33,993 nucleotides of DNA, from positions 1-33,993 of the forward strand of contig CAMBZS010000011.1 of NCBI GenBank assembly GCA_945872335.1, written 5' to 3'. The notes beneath the pieces are model-generated. The model saw only the letters and a program-made list of their open reading frames with translations. It was not told the DNA's origin and did not search any database. The DNA is from Bordetella parapertussis (lineage in GTDB: Bacteria > Pseudomonadota > Gammaproteobacteria > Burkholderiales > Burkholderiaceae_E). Position numbers and translations under genes: made by a program. Shown here piece after piece: positions 23,209 to 32,555 of this stretch (its first letter is position 1; each line of letters starts with the position of its first letter).

Positions 23209-26200
23209 TCAGCGGGGCGCAGGCGCCGCCGGCACATCAAACCGGGGACGGGCGCGCTCCACGACACTGGGGTCGGCCCACGAACCGGTAACATCGTACT
23301 CATAGGAAAACATGTCCTGGAGGGGCTTGCGGAATGCCCACTGTGCAAGAAAGGTTCCGAGCCCGATCGCGGGATTGGCCACGGCGGCATAGGCGAGCGA
23401 AGCAAGGCCTGCGTTGAGTTCCGGCCGAACCTCGACCCGCAGCTTCTGCGTCTCCTCGGCAAGGTTCACCGAGCCGCGAATACCCACCTGAGCCTGGACC
23501 CCCCGCATGCGGAAATCATTGGTGGTGGCCACGCCCGAGGCGATCGCAGCACGGCCGCCTATCTCATCAAAGGCGAAGCCTTCGGCAAAGATGTCGCGAA
23601 AATCGAGCGACAGCCGCCGCGGCAGCGACTGCAGGTTCAACACGCCGATCAGCTTGCTAAGCCCCGGCTCGGTTTTCAGAAACTGCCCCTTACCGGCCTG
23701 AAATTCGAGTTCGCCGGTGAGTGATCGATAGTCGATCGCAAGCGGGGAGCCCTCCCAGCGCACGCTTCCTGCCAGCCGCCCCGGGCCGCCGCCACTTACC
23801 GTGCCCACCACGCCGAAGGTTTCCAGCAGGCGCGCTGGTTCGCGAAGGCCCAGCTCGAAATTGAGCGCCGTCCAGCGCGCCGCTCCCAGGCGGCTCGCTT
23901 CCCAGGTGCCGGTCGCATCAAGACGCCCGCCCGGATGGTCGATGCGCAGACGCTCAAGCTGCCACGTCGGGTGATCGCCATCGGCCGCATTGGCGGCGCG
24001 CAGACTCATCTGCCCGAGTTCGCGCCCCGACAGGACCAGCCTGTCGGTCTCGATGTCCAGCGCCGGCAACCGCGTCGGCGCAGCATCCAGCAGACGCTCG
24101 ATGTCGCTCTGGCGATTGCGCGGTACGTTCAGCACCGAGAGCCGTGCCTGAACCGCGCCGGCAGGCAGGCCCGCGCGGGCCGGTTGCCACGCGACCAGCC
24201 CATTGATTTCCCTCGCAGCGATGCTGGCGCGCCACACGTGATCCAGCCGTGTCGCACCCATCACCACGCTGGTGAGATCTTTTCCGCCCACGACCAGCGA
24301 GTCGGTGATCAGCGACACACGATCGATGGCGATGGGCTCGGCCAACGCACTCTGCGCGAGAGCATTAGCCGGGCTGCCACCCGGCATCGGCACGGGCGTG
24401 GCGATCGCGCGCGCCGAAGCATCGGGCTGCGGCGGCGCGAGGGCGCGCTCCCACGCGCCAATGTCGAGGTGCGGAATCCGGAGGTCGAGCGCCACGCCCT
24501 CCGCTGGCAGCTCGGCAGCCGTGCCGACCGCGATGACCGCCCTTGCCGCATTGGGGGCAGCCGAGCGCTCGAAAATCGCCTGGACATCGTCGCGCAATCG
24601 GATGCGGATGGTCTCAACCCGCTGCGCGTCGCGCGGACGGGTCCAGTCGACATGCAGCGGCCAGACGCTACCCGGCTTCTTCGCAAACGGCGCAGGCAAT
24701 GCGCTGGCGATTGATTCGAGCCGCGAATCGAGACGTCCGTGAACGCCCTGCGGGCCTACATCGACGCTTGCCTGCCAGTCGGCGTGCCCGGTGATCTGAT
24801 CGATCCTCGGGTAAGGCAACAGCGTCCGCAACTCGGCCGCGGGCAGCGCGCCACGCGCGTCGATCCGAAGCGCCCCACCGGTTGGGGCATTCAACCTTGC
24901 CAGGAGGGGCCCGCCCAGCCAGCGGGCATTGAGCGACTCCGAGCGGATACCCCGCGTATCGAATCGGATCTCGCCCGCAATGCCGGTGATCGCGGGCGCG
25001 CCTGGCGCTATGCGCAGCTCGTTGTTGTTGAAGACCACGCGCCCGCCATAGCCGGTTGCGCCCCCCTGGCCCAGACCAATATCAAGTTCGAGCGCAAGGT
25101 CGGCTGCGCCCTCGGTCTGCCAGCCCTTCATCTGGGAATCGACGTCGCGCCCGATCGGGCTGGCATGGATATAGTCGAGCATCGTGGCAAGCGGTCCGTG
25201 CGCCTGGCCACGAATTGCGATCACCGGACGGGCGAGGTCTGGAATTCGGGCGCTGATCTCACGAAGTCCGACCCCAAGCGTCGCGGCAGACTCGGCCTTC
25301 AGATCCATGCCCGCGCGGTCGAACGCAAGCGTGCCACGGATCCGGTCGATGGCGGGCCATTGCGGAAGAAAACCGAGCGTCGCCTGATCGAGCTTTGCCT
25401 CCACCCTGAACTCGCCCAGGCTTGCCTCGCGGAAGGGAAAATCGGCGAGGTCGCCGCGCAGTCGAAGCCGCGCCTCCGTGCGCGCTGCACCCGATACCGA
25501 GCGACCCACCCAGCTGCGCACACCGGGATCGATGCTGACCGGAAGATAGGCCGCCACCCGCGCGGGGTTCGCCCGGGTGAGCGTGGCGGCGAGATCGACC
25601 TCGCCCAGGGCGGAACGACCCGTGTTTCGCCACCGTCCGCTGAGTGAGCCGGCGAGGTCGGTGTTGGCAAAGTTGAGACCCGCCGCAAACAGCTCGATGA
25701 CACCCTGCGCGCCGCTCTCGTCAGGTGACCCGATCTGCCAGCCCACTGTGCCGGCGAGGCTCGCGAGCGGCACCTGCGGCTCGGCCAGCACACCCGGAAG
25801 CCGAATGGACGCCCCGGATGACTCGAGCCGGAGCTGGCCCGAGTTGCCGGCAATGTCGACGCTGCCGCTCAGGTTTGTGAACGCAGGCCAGCGGCTCGCA
25901 GGTGCGCCACGCGGCTCGGCACGCCGCACGCTGAGGCGCTCAAAACCGACACTGACCGAGGGCTGCCCGCCCGCCGCGTCCCAGGCCATCGAGGCTGCGG
26001 TCACCCGTCCGCTCACTGCCACCTGCGAAAGTGGCACGAGCCATCGGTCCGGCAATGGCAGTCGGCGCGCGGCCTCGAGCAGTCGGTTGGCGTCAAACCC
26101 TCGCAACGACAGCTGGCCTGCCACGGGCCGCAGCGTCTCGGCAGCAAGGGTGATGCGCTGCTCGGCCTGCTCGTCGAGCGTGAACGCGAACCCCGCAGCG

Positions 26201-27240
26201 TCCACAGCGGTGAATTTTCGCGGATGGACGGTAATCGGCCCGGCCGGATCGAAGCGGCCGACCGCCTCGATCGAAAGCGATCGCAAGGCGACCCGACCGC
26301 CGCCTATCCGCAGATCGATCGATTCCGTGACAGTCTTCAACAGCGTATCGATCACGCGCCCGTCGGAAAACCGCAGCCAGGCCTTGACCGGTCCCCGGCC
26401 GCTTTGCACCACCTGTGGCTCGGGTTGCGCGGGTGACAGCCAGCCGCGGAGCATTCTGACAAGCGGCACAAATTCGACCTCGCGCGCCGAGGCATAGAGC
26501 TCACCACGCCATTTCTTCCAGTCGGCCAGATCCGATGCCGTGGGGGTCGTGAAATCGGCGGCGAATTCGATCCCGCTCAGCCCCAGCCCCATTGCCGGTG
26601 CACGCAGAGAAAAATGGTGCCGCATGCCATCGCTCGTGCTGAGCAGGTCGACGCCTGCAATCACGGCGGGCTCGGAACCCAGCCGGTCGCGCCAGTCGAC
26701 GCGGGCATTTCTAACCGAGATTGAGCGACTGGCAAGCAACCACGCGAGCGCCGCTGACGAGCCGGTCCGGTCAAGATCGACCAGCGCGCCAGCCACTGCA
26801 AACCGGCGCGGCTCCAGGCGCTCGACGCGAATCACCGGTCGCAGCAATTCAAGCGAAGCGAGCCCCGCCTCACCACGCACCAGCGCACGCAATGACAGAA
26901 CGGCCGACACCTCTTCAATGGTGAGCGCAGCGTCGGTCCCTGACCCAACCCGTACGGCTCGCGCCCGCAACGAGGGTCGGTAGCCCTCGAACCCGGACGA
27001 GAGCTCGCCCATCGTGACCGGTGTTTCCAGGGCCGCCGACAGCGCCTGCTCGACTCGCGGCCGCCACTGATCCACCCCAGGCCAAAACCAATGGCGAAAC
27101 AAAAGCCACATGCTCGCGACGAACACCAGAAACGCGAGGAGTAGCCAGCCGCCCAAGCCCACCCCCCGTCGCACCCAACCCGCACGAGGTGAAGACGACT
27201 GCGCGACTGAAGGCCGGGCAAGGTCAGCGGGGGCAGGCAC
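23209..27240 (-). CDS. yhdP: YhdP family AsmA-like envelope protein
   Basis: A very long AsmA/DUF3971-like protein of about 1343 residues (E. coli YhdP has about 1266). A single membrane anchor near the N-terminus (GGWLLLAFLVFVASMWLLF) is followed by a long periplasmic beta-rich region. The C-terminus has FDEIGGRAAIASGVATTNDFRMRG and LNAGLASLAYAAVANPAIGLGT, typical of YhdP. In E. coli, YhdP with TamB and YdbH supports phospholipid transport to the outer membrane. The start is uncertain: an ATG at 27315 overlaps the divergent glnE start and gives an atypical cysteine-containing extension, so I chose the GTG at 27240. It leads a yhdP-tldD operon. Confidence 0.88.
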   Translation of the reverse strand: MPAPADLARPSVAQSSSPRAGWVRRGVGLGGWLLLAFLVFVASMWLLFRHWFWPGVDQWRPRVEQALSAALETPVTMGELSSGFEGYRPSLRARAVRVGSGTDAALTIEEVSAVLSLRALVRGEAGLASLELLRPVIRVERLEPRRFAVAGALVDLDRTGSSAALAWLLASRSISVRNARVDWRDRLGSEPAVIAGVDLLSTSDGMRHHFSLRAPAMGLGLSGIEFAADFTTPTASDLADWKKWRGELYASAREVEFVPLVRMLRGWLSPAQPEPQVVQSGRGPVKAWLRFSDGRVIDTLLKTVTESIDLRIGGGRVALRSLSIEAVGRFDPAGPITVHPRKFTAVDAAGFAFTLDEQAEQRITLAAETLRPVAGQLSLRGFDANRLLEAARRLPLPDRWLVPLSQVAVSGRVTAASMAWDAAGGQPSVSVGFERLSVRRAEPRGAPASRWPAFTNLSGSVDIAGNSGQLRLESSGASIRLPGVLAEPQVPLASLAGTVGWQIGSPDESGAQGVIELFAAGLNFANTDLAGSLSGRWRNTGRSALGEVDLAATLTRANPARVAAYLPVSIDPGVRSWVGRSVSGAARTEARLRLRGDLADFPFREASLGEFRVEAKLDQATLGFLPQWPAIDRIRGTLAFDRAGMDLKAESAATLGVGLREISARIPDLARPVIAIRGQAHGPLATMLDYIHASPIGRDVDSQMKGWQTEGAADLALELDIGLGQGGATGYGGRVVFNNNELRIAPGAPAITGIAGEIRFDTRGIRSESLNARWLGGPLLARLNAPTGGALRIDARGALPAAELRTLLPYPRIDQITGHADWQASVDVGPQGVHGRLDSRLESIASALPAPFAKKPGSVWPLHVDWTRPRDAQRVETIRIRLRDDVQAIFERSAAPNAARAVIAVGTAAELPAEGVALDLRIPHLDIGAWERALAPPQPDASARAIATPVPMPGGSPANALAQSALAEPIAIDRVSLITDSLVVGGKDLTSVVMGATRLDHVWRASIAAREINGLVAWQPARAGLPAGAVQARLSVLNVPRNRQSDIERLLDAAPTRLPALDIETDRLVLSGRELGQMSLRAANAADGDHPTWQLERLRIDHPGGRLDATGTWEASRLGAARWTALNFELGLREPARLLETFGVVGTVSGGGPGRLAGSVRWEGSPLAIDYRSLTGELEFQAGKGQFLKTEPGLSKLIGVLNLQSLPRRLSLDFRDIFAEGFAFDEIGGRAAIASGVATTNDFRMRGVQAQVGIRGSVNLAEETQKLRVEVRPELNAGLASLAYAAVANPAIGLGTFLAQWAFRKPLQDMFSYEYDVTGSWADPSVVERARPRFDVPAAPAPR

Positions 27241-27313
27241 GACAGTGTCTCGTGGGAGGCAAGGCGGGGTGTAGCATCGAGCTATCAAGAATACCCTGTT
27301 CGGGGTTGGGCCC

Positions 27314-30037
27314 ATGCGATTCGTCTCTGAAGACTATTCAGGCTACTTCCGCCGCTCGCTCGCCGCGCTCGAAGCAAAAAGCGGCGACTCCCAATTGATT
27401 CGACGGCTGCTGGACAAGCGGGTATCAACGCCGGTTGACGCGTCGGCGATCGACGCCCTGCTCGATGCGCAGAGCGATGGCCGGCCGCTCGAGGCCGACG
27501 GCGCGCACACGGCAAGCGTCCTCAGGCGCCTGCGCCAGTGGGTCATGCTGATTCTGATGGAGCGCGATCTCACCGGGCGTGCCGATCTCGACGAGGTCTG
27601 CAGGGCGATGACTTACCTCGCACAACGCACCACCGGTTGCGCAATGCGCGTGGCGGGGTCCGAGCTTACCCAGCAGTTCGGCGCGGCACTCGATGGCGAG
27701 CGGCGCCCGCAGGACCTGCTCGCTGTTGCCATGGGCAAGGGCGGTGCCGACGAACTCAATGTGTCGTCCGACCTCGATCTGGTGTTTGTGTTTCGCGATG
27801 AAGGCCAGAGCGCGGGCGGCTCGAGCGGCCGCATTATTGCCAGTAGCGAATGGATGCATCGCGCCGCACGCCGCACCATTGAACTGCTTTCCGAAATCAC
27901 TGCCGACGGGTTTGTGTTCCGCGTCGATACCCGTCTGCGGCCAAACGGTGACTCTGGTCCGCTGGTTGCCTCGCTCTCCATGCTCGAACAGTATTTTTAT
28001 TCGCAGGGGCGGGAGTGGGAGCGGTTCGCCTGGCTCAAGTCCAATGTCATTGCGGACACCGCGCAGGCAGGCGAGCAGGGCCTGCGCGACGACACCCATT
28101 CACTCGAACGAATCGTCACGCCCTTCGTGTTTCGGCGCTACCTCGACTATGACGCTTTTGCGTCGCTGCGCGATCTGCATCGGCTGATCCGCTCCGAGGT
28201 GGCCCGCCGCTCGGCACGCGACCTGACTGCGCGCGACGTGAAGCTTGGCCGTGGCGGCATCCGCGAGATCGAATTCACAGCTCAACTCTTCCAGATCGTT
28301 CGCGGTGGCCGCGACCCCGGCCTGCGCGACCGCCGAACCCTGGCGACACTCGCCACCCTCGCCCGCCGCTCGGTGCTCGATCGCGAGGAGTGCGACACCC
28401 TGGCACAGGGCTATCAGCTGCTCCGCCGTACGGAGCACGCGCTTCAGTTTCGCGAAGACGAGCAGACCCACCGGCTGTCGGGTTCGGCCGATGAACGGGC
28501 GCACATCGCAGCGATGCTGCGTATGGCACCTGCCGACTTCGATCAGGCCATCACCGAGGCCACCCAGGCAGTGGCCAACATCTTCGAACGGCTGCTCGCC
28601 CCCGACCCCGACGATCGGTCGCGCGCACCCGATCACGATGCGGGCGACACCGCGCCGGCCGCAGACGACCCCGATGTGGTTCGCCGGATCGGGCTCCTGC
28701 GTGAGGGCACCCGATATGCAGCCGCGCGCTCCGACACGCGGGCGGCGATCGAACGCCTGTTGAGTGAAGCGATCGCGCAGCGCACCGGCAGCGCCGGCAT
28801 GATCCGTCTGGTGGAGCTGCTCGAATCGGTGTGTCGCCGCCCGGCCTATGTGGCGCTCCTCGCGCGCTATCCGCTCGTCTTTGGCAGAGTGCTGCGCGTG
28901 CTCGACTGGTCGAAGTGGCCGGCCGAGTATCTGATGCGCCACCCGGTCGTGCTCGATGAACTCCTTGACGGCCAGCTTCTCGAGAGCACCGACTATTCCG
29001 ACTGGGCGAGACAGCTTCGCGAACGCGTGGTCGCAGCGCGAATCGGCGAGGCGCCCGATGTCGAGCTTCAGATGGATCTGGTTCGGGAAGCCCATCATGC
29101 ACAGGTATTTCGCCTGATGGTCCAGGACCTGGAGGGCCGCCACAGCACAGAGCGCATTTCGGATTTTCTGAGTGAGCTCGCCGACCAGGTGCTCGGGCTG
29201 GTCATCGATCTGGTCTGGTCGCAGCTACGACAACGCTATTGCGACCCGCCGCGTTTTGCCGCCATCGCCTATGGCCGGCTCGGTGGCAAGGAACTCGGCT
29301 ACGCGAGCGACCTGGATCTGGTGTTTCTTTACGACAACGACGACGATCGCGCCACCGAGGCGTATTCAGTTCTCGCGCAGCGCCTCGGCGGCTGGTTGTC
29401 GACGCGCACGGCGGCGGGCCTGCTCTTCGAAACCGATCTGCGGCTTCGTCCCAACGGCCAGGCCGGGCTTCTGGTCTCCACCGTCGAGGCCTTTGAGCGC
29501 TACCAGCGTGAGTCCGCATGGGTGTGGGAGCACCAGGCGCTGTCGCGGGCACGCTTTGCGGCGGGCGACCACGATCTTGGTGAACGCTTCGAGCAGGTCC
29601 GGCGGTCGGTGCTGTCCATCGCGCGCGATCCTCACGCGCTCGCGAAAGAAGTAATCGCCATGCGGCGCAAGATGCATGACGGCCATCCCAACCGAAGCGA
29701 ACTCTTCGACCTGAAGCATGATCGCGGCGGCATGGTCGACATCGAGTTCATTGTCCAGTACCTGGTGCTTGCGCACGCGCGGTCTCATCCGCAACTGCTG
29801 GACAATGCCGGCAACATTGCGCTACTCGGGCGTGCTGCGCAGGCCGGGCTGATCGATCGCACGCTGGCCGACGAGGTGGCCAACGCCTACCGGCGCTACC
29901 GCCAGCTGCAGCACAGGCTGCGCCTCGATGACACCCAGTTTGCGCGGGTGGCGACCGAGGTCGTCGCGGGGCAGGCGGGGTCCGTCATATCGCTCTGGCG
30001 CCAGACCCTGGAGACCGCCGCGGGCGAGGGTGGTTAG
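27314..30037 (+). CDS. glnE: Bifunctional glutamine synthetase adenylyltransferase/adenylyl-removing enzyme
   Basis: Controls glutamine synthetase by adenylylating or de-adenylylating a tyrosine of GlnA, in response to PII and glutamine. The 907-residue protein has two nucleotidyltransferase domains. The N-terminal adenylyl-removing domain shows MGKGGADELNVSSDLDLVFVF from about residue 140. The C-terminal adenylyltransferase domain shows GRLGGKELGYASDLDLVFLYD from about residue 654. Both keep the Asp-x-Asp metal pair, so both activities are probably intact. Helical linker segments with KLGRGGIREIEF and KHDRGGMVDIEFIVQYL are also typical. Its start is within bases of the maximal opposite-strand frame of yhdP, so the two promoters must be packed into about 73 bases. 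Confidence 0.96.
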   Translation: MRFVSEDYSGYFRRSLAALEAKSGDSQLIRRLLDKRVSTPVDASAIDALLDAQSDGRPLEADGAHTASVLRRLRQWVMLILMERDLTGRADLDEVCRAMTYLAQRTTGCAMRVAGSELTQQFGAALDGERRPQDLLAVAMGKGGADELNVSSDLDLVFVFRDEGQSAGGSSGRIIASSEWMHRAARRTIELLSEITADGFVFRVDTRLRPNGDSGPLVASLSMLEQYFYSQGREWERFAWLKSNVIADTAQAGEQGLRDDTHSLERIVTPFVFRRYLDYDAFASLRDLHRLIRSEVARRSARDLTARDVKLGRGGIREIEFTAQLFQIVRGGRDPGLRDRRTLATLATLARRSVLDREECDTLAQGYQLLRRTEHALQFREDEQTHRLSGSADERAHIAAMLRMAPADFDQAITEATQAVANIFERLLAPDPDDRSRAPDHDAGDTAPAADDPDVVRRIGLLREGTRYAAARSDTRAAIERLLSEAIAQRTGSAGMIRLVELLESVCRRPAYVALLARYPLVFGRVLRVLDWSKWPAEYLMRHPVVLDELLDGQLLESTDYSDWARQLRERVVAARIGEAPDVELQMDLVREAHHAQVFRLMVQDLEGRHSTERISDFLSELADQVLGLVIDLVWSQLRQRYCDPPRFAAIAYGRLGGKELGYASDLDLVFLYDNDDDRATEAYSVLAQRLGGWLSTRTAAGLLFETDLRLRPNGQAGLLVSTVEAFERYQRESAWVWEHQALSRARFAAGDHDLGERFEQVRRSVLSIARDPHALAKEVIAMRRKMHDGHPNRSELFDLKHDRGGMVDIEFIVQYLVLAHARSHPQLLDNAGNIALLGRAAQAGLIDRTLADEVANAYRRYRQLQHRLRLDDTQFARVATEVVAGQAGSVISLWRQTLETAAGEGG

Positions 30038-30052
30038 CGCACCCGCGGTCTC
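30011..30052 (+). terminator. Inverted repeat across the glnE stop codon
   Basis: GAGACCGC (30011-30018) pairs exactly with GCGGTCTC (30045-30052). A further GGG/CCC closes inside after a three-base bulge, leaving the glnE stop in the loop. It sits between convergent glnE and azlD and could terminate one or both, but no T-run follows on either strand. Confidence 0.35.
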
Positions 30053-30104
30053 GCCCTACGCAGGTCTCGTTGTAGCTGGGGATGTGGCGCACCCCGGGTT
30101 CCGG

Positions 30105-30440
30105 TCAGCGGCCGAGCAGCAGGAACACCGCCGATCCCGCCAGGAGCCCGTACAGCGCGTTTCCGCTCAGCCTGACCACCCCCAGAAGCACCATCGCCGA
30201 CAGCAGGCGCGAGTCAACCAGGAGCGCAGGCGAGAAGGCTGATGCGGCAAGCCAGGGCTTGAACACTTCCGGCGCGACCAGCGCCGTGAGCGCTGCAAGC
30301 GGCGCGTAGCGCAGCGCCCGTTCAAGCAGACCACGCGGACGCAAGCTCGCCGGCACAAACAGGAACGCGTTCCGGAGCACGAAGATGATCACGGCAAGCA
30401 TCCCCGTGACAATCCAGATGTCCAGAGCGGTCATGTTCAT
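30105..30440 (-). CDS. azlD: AzlD family branched-chain amino acid exporter small subunit
   Basis: A 111-residue hydrophobic protein with three to four membrane segments. Parts such as MLAVIIFVLRNAFLF, LRYAPLAALTALVAPEVF and LSGNALYGLLAGSAVFLLLG match the AzlD/YgaH family. With AzlC it forms a two-component exporter for branched-chain amino acids and analogues (AzlCD in Bacillus, YgaZH in E. coli). The ATG at 30440 overlaps the azlC stop (ATGA), so the genes are translationally coupled; a second in-frame ATG at 30434 is also possible. Confidence 0.92.
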   Translation of the reverse strand: MNMTALDIWIVTGMLAVIIFVLRNAFLFVPASLRPRGLLERALRYAPLAALTALVAPEVFKPWLAASAFSPALLVDSRLLSAMVLLGVVRLSGNALYGLLAGSAVFLLLGR

Positions 30441-31177
30441 GGTGCAGACCGGTGCGACCGCGCACGCGCCTCCAGGACCAGCGGCGTGACCACGCCCGCC
30501 AGCACCGCGAGCAGCATGCCGGCCCGATGCGGCCACTCGACCCCGATCAGCGCCACCACGGTCGCTGCAATGACCACTGGCCAGGCGAGGCTCACCCTCA
30601 TGGCCTGGGCAATCAGGGCGAGTACGGCGAGCGTGCCGAGAAACCCCAGGTCGCGCCCAGGCTCCGCATAAGCCATCACCGCAATGCCGAGCAGCGAGCC
30701 CACCTGCCAGGCGGCCCAAACCGGCAGATTGAGCCCCATGAAGAGCGCCGTGCGCTGGGCCCGGCGTTCGCGACCGGAAAGCGTCTGGTACACCGCAAGG
30801 CCCGAATCGGTTGTCATGTAGCCCGCAAACGAACGAAGGGCGGGCGGCAGTCGCGACAGATCACGTGACAGTGATGCGCTATAGATCATGAACCGCAGAC
30901 TGGTGAGAAACGTGGTGAAACCAATCAGCGCAAACGACGCACCCGATGCCATCAGCGGGAGCGCCGCCAACTGCGCGGTGCCGGAGAACACGATAAGCGT
31001 CATGCCGACAGACTGCGCAACACTCATGCCGGCCTGAATCATGGCGACGCCTGCGATGATGCCCCAGACAAACGTGCCGACCATGCCGGACACCGACAGC
31101 CGGGCGCCCGTCGCGAATCGAGCCCGGCGCGCGGCGGCGGCCGGGCGCTGTCCTGCGTCTGCCACGGTCCTCAGCAA
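30437..31177 (-). CDS. azlC: AzlC family branched-chain amino acid exporter large subunit
   Basis: A membrane protein of about 246 residues with several hydrophobic segments. AzlC/YgaZ landmarks are the membrane segment with the FSGTAQLAALPLMASG loop, FLTSLRFMIYSASLSRDL and the FMGLNLPVWAAWQ block. The longest start is a TTG at 31177, 12 bases after the MFS gene stop; a GTG at 31165 with GAGG just before it is an equal alternative. The MFS gene, azlC and azlD run as one minus-strand operon divergent from ilvE, the branched-chain aminotransferase gene, which supports a branched-chain amino acid role. Confidence 0.92.
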   Translation of the reverse strand: MLRTVADAGQRPAAAARRARFATGARLSVSGMVGTFVWGIIAGVAMIQAGMSVAQSVGMTLIVFSGTAQLAALPLMASGASFALIGFTTFLTSLRFMIYSASLSRDLSRLPPALRSFAGYMTTDSGLAVYQTLSGRERRAQRTALFMGLNLPVWAAWQVGSLLGIAVMAYAEPGRDLGFLGTLAVLALIAQAMRVSLAWPVVIAATVVALIGVEWPHRAGMLLAVLAGVVTPLVLEARARSHRSAP

Positions 31178-31189
31178 CGCCTTGGGGCC

Positions 31190-32398
31190 TCAGGGCGAAG
31201 CGCGCGCCACACGCCCCAGCCCCCAACCTGCCTGCTTTGCCACCCAGATCGCACCGACCAGGCACACCAGCACGAAGGGCAGCGACAGCAGATTGAGCAC
31301 CGACCAGCCGTTCACGAAGAGGAGCGCCCCCGAGGCAGCTGAACTGGTGATCATCACGCCAAAGACGCTCATGTCCATGAAGCCCTGGACCTTGTTCTTT
31401 TCAGCGGGCCGATAGCACCGCGTAAGCAGCGCCGTCCCGCTCGTGTACATGAAATTCCAGCCCACGCCGAGGAGAAAGAGCGAAATCGAGAAGTGCATGA
31501 GATCGACACCCGACAGCGCCACCATCACGCAGCCCGCATTGAGCAGCACCCCGATCACCATGATCGGCAGGATGCCGTAGCGGGTGATCAGCGTGCCGGT
31601 GAAAAGACCCGGCGCAAACATGCCGATGACGTGCCACTGCAGCACAAACACCGTTTCGTTGAAAGACAGACTGCAGACTTCCATGGCAAGCGGCGTTGCC
31701 ACCATGAGCAGGTTCATCACGCCATAGGACAGCGCGGCCGAGGCGATGGCGAGTATCGCCATGGGTTGGCGGAGGATGACGGAGAGCGGCCGCGCTTCAC
31801 CGCCCAGCACCGGTCCCGAGGGCAGGGTGATGCGCAGGAGCTGTATCAGGCCAAGGGACAAGAGCCCGAACACCATCAACACGAGATAGGTGCCGGCAAA
31901 CTGGTGTGACAGAACCGTGCGCGACCACTTCGAAATCTCCGGGCCCAGAATGCCGCCGATCAACCCGCCGGTGAGCACCAGCGAGATCGCCTTGGTCTTG
32001 AACGCCGGCTCGTAAGCGTCGGCTGCATCGGCCGCCGCAAAGCGCAGACTCGCACCAAACGCGTTGTAGATGCCGCAGAGGAAGGTGCCCAGACACAGCA
32101 GGGGAAGACTTTCGATCGTCATGGCCCAGAACGCGACCAGCGCGCTCACCATTGCAGCCACCGAACCGACGCTGTAACCCGCGCGCCTGCCGTATCGGCG
32201 CATGACCGCTGCTGCCGGCATCGACCAGATGGCGCTACCAATCACGTAGGACGTGACCGGGAGCGAGGCAAGCATCTTGTCGTTGGACAGTTGCAGTCCG
32301 GCCAGCACATTGACTGCGATGAGCGTGGCGTTGTTGATGAGAAGAAGCGCCTGCAGGGTCGTAAGCAGACCGACCTGAAACCTGAGGGTGGCGAGCAT
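31190..32398 (-). CDS. Major facilitator superfamily transporter
   Basis: A 402-residue polytopic membrane protein with about 12 hydrophobic segments. The loop 2-3 motif region shows AAAVMRRYGRRAGYSVGSVAA, a recognisable form of the MFS G-x-x-x-D-R-x-G-R-R pattern, and the second half carries GTLITRYGILPIMVIG in the equivalent place. The ATG at 32398 is preceded by AGGG on the minus strand, and TAGACT at 32436-32431 is a possible -10. It is the first gene of an operon with azlC and azlD. The substrate cannot be assigned; a link to amino acid or analogue export is suggested only by the neighbours. Confidence 0.88.
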   Translation of the reverse strand: MLATLRFQVGLLTTLQALLLINNATLIAVNVLAGLQLSNDKMLASLPVTSYVIGSAIWSMPAAAVMRRYGRRAGYSVGSVAAMVSALVAFWAMTIESLPLLCLGTFLCGIYNAFGASLRFAAADAADAYEPAFKTKAISLVLTGGLIGGILGPEISKWSRTVLSHQFAGTYLVLMVFGLLSLGLIQLLRITLPSGPVLGGEARPLSVILRQPMAILAIASAALSYGVMNLLMVATPLAMEVCSLSFNETVFVLQWHVIGMFAPGLFTGTLITRYGILPIMVIGVLLNAGCVMVALSGVDLMHFSISLFLLGVGWNFMYTSGTALLTRCYRPAEKNKVQGFMDMSVFGVMITSSAASGALLFVNGWSVLNLLSLPFVLVCLVGAIWVAKQAGWGLGRVARASP

Positions 32399-32491
32399 GG
32401 CGAAGCCCTGGGCCGAAGGGAGAATCGCTCAGTCTAGCAGCCCGAAACGCGGGTCTCTGAACGCGTCAGGACAGAACGAGACCGGCTTCGC

Positions 32492-32497
32492 TAGAAT
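32492..32497 (+). promoter_or_regulatory. Candidate -10 element of ilvE
   Basis: TAGAAT at 32492-32497 in the context CTAGAATAACGG, with a transcription start expected near 32504 and a 5'-UTR of about 50 bases. The -35 is poor. I found no leader peptide or terminator in this short UTR, so the aroG type of attenuation does not apply to ilvE. Confidence 0.4.
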
Positions 32498-32555
32498 AAC
32501 GGACTCTGCGCAAGTCTCCCGACTGCGTGCCCCAGTTACTTCCCAGGAGAACCCC

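Noticed and set aside
28100-29143. A 347-codon minus-strand frame inside glnE
   Set aside because: Antisense to the middle of an intact GlnE reading frame.
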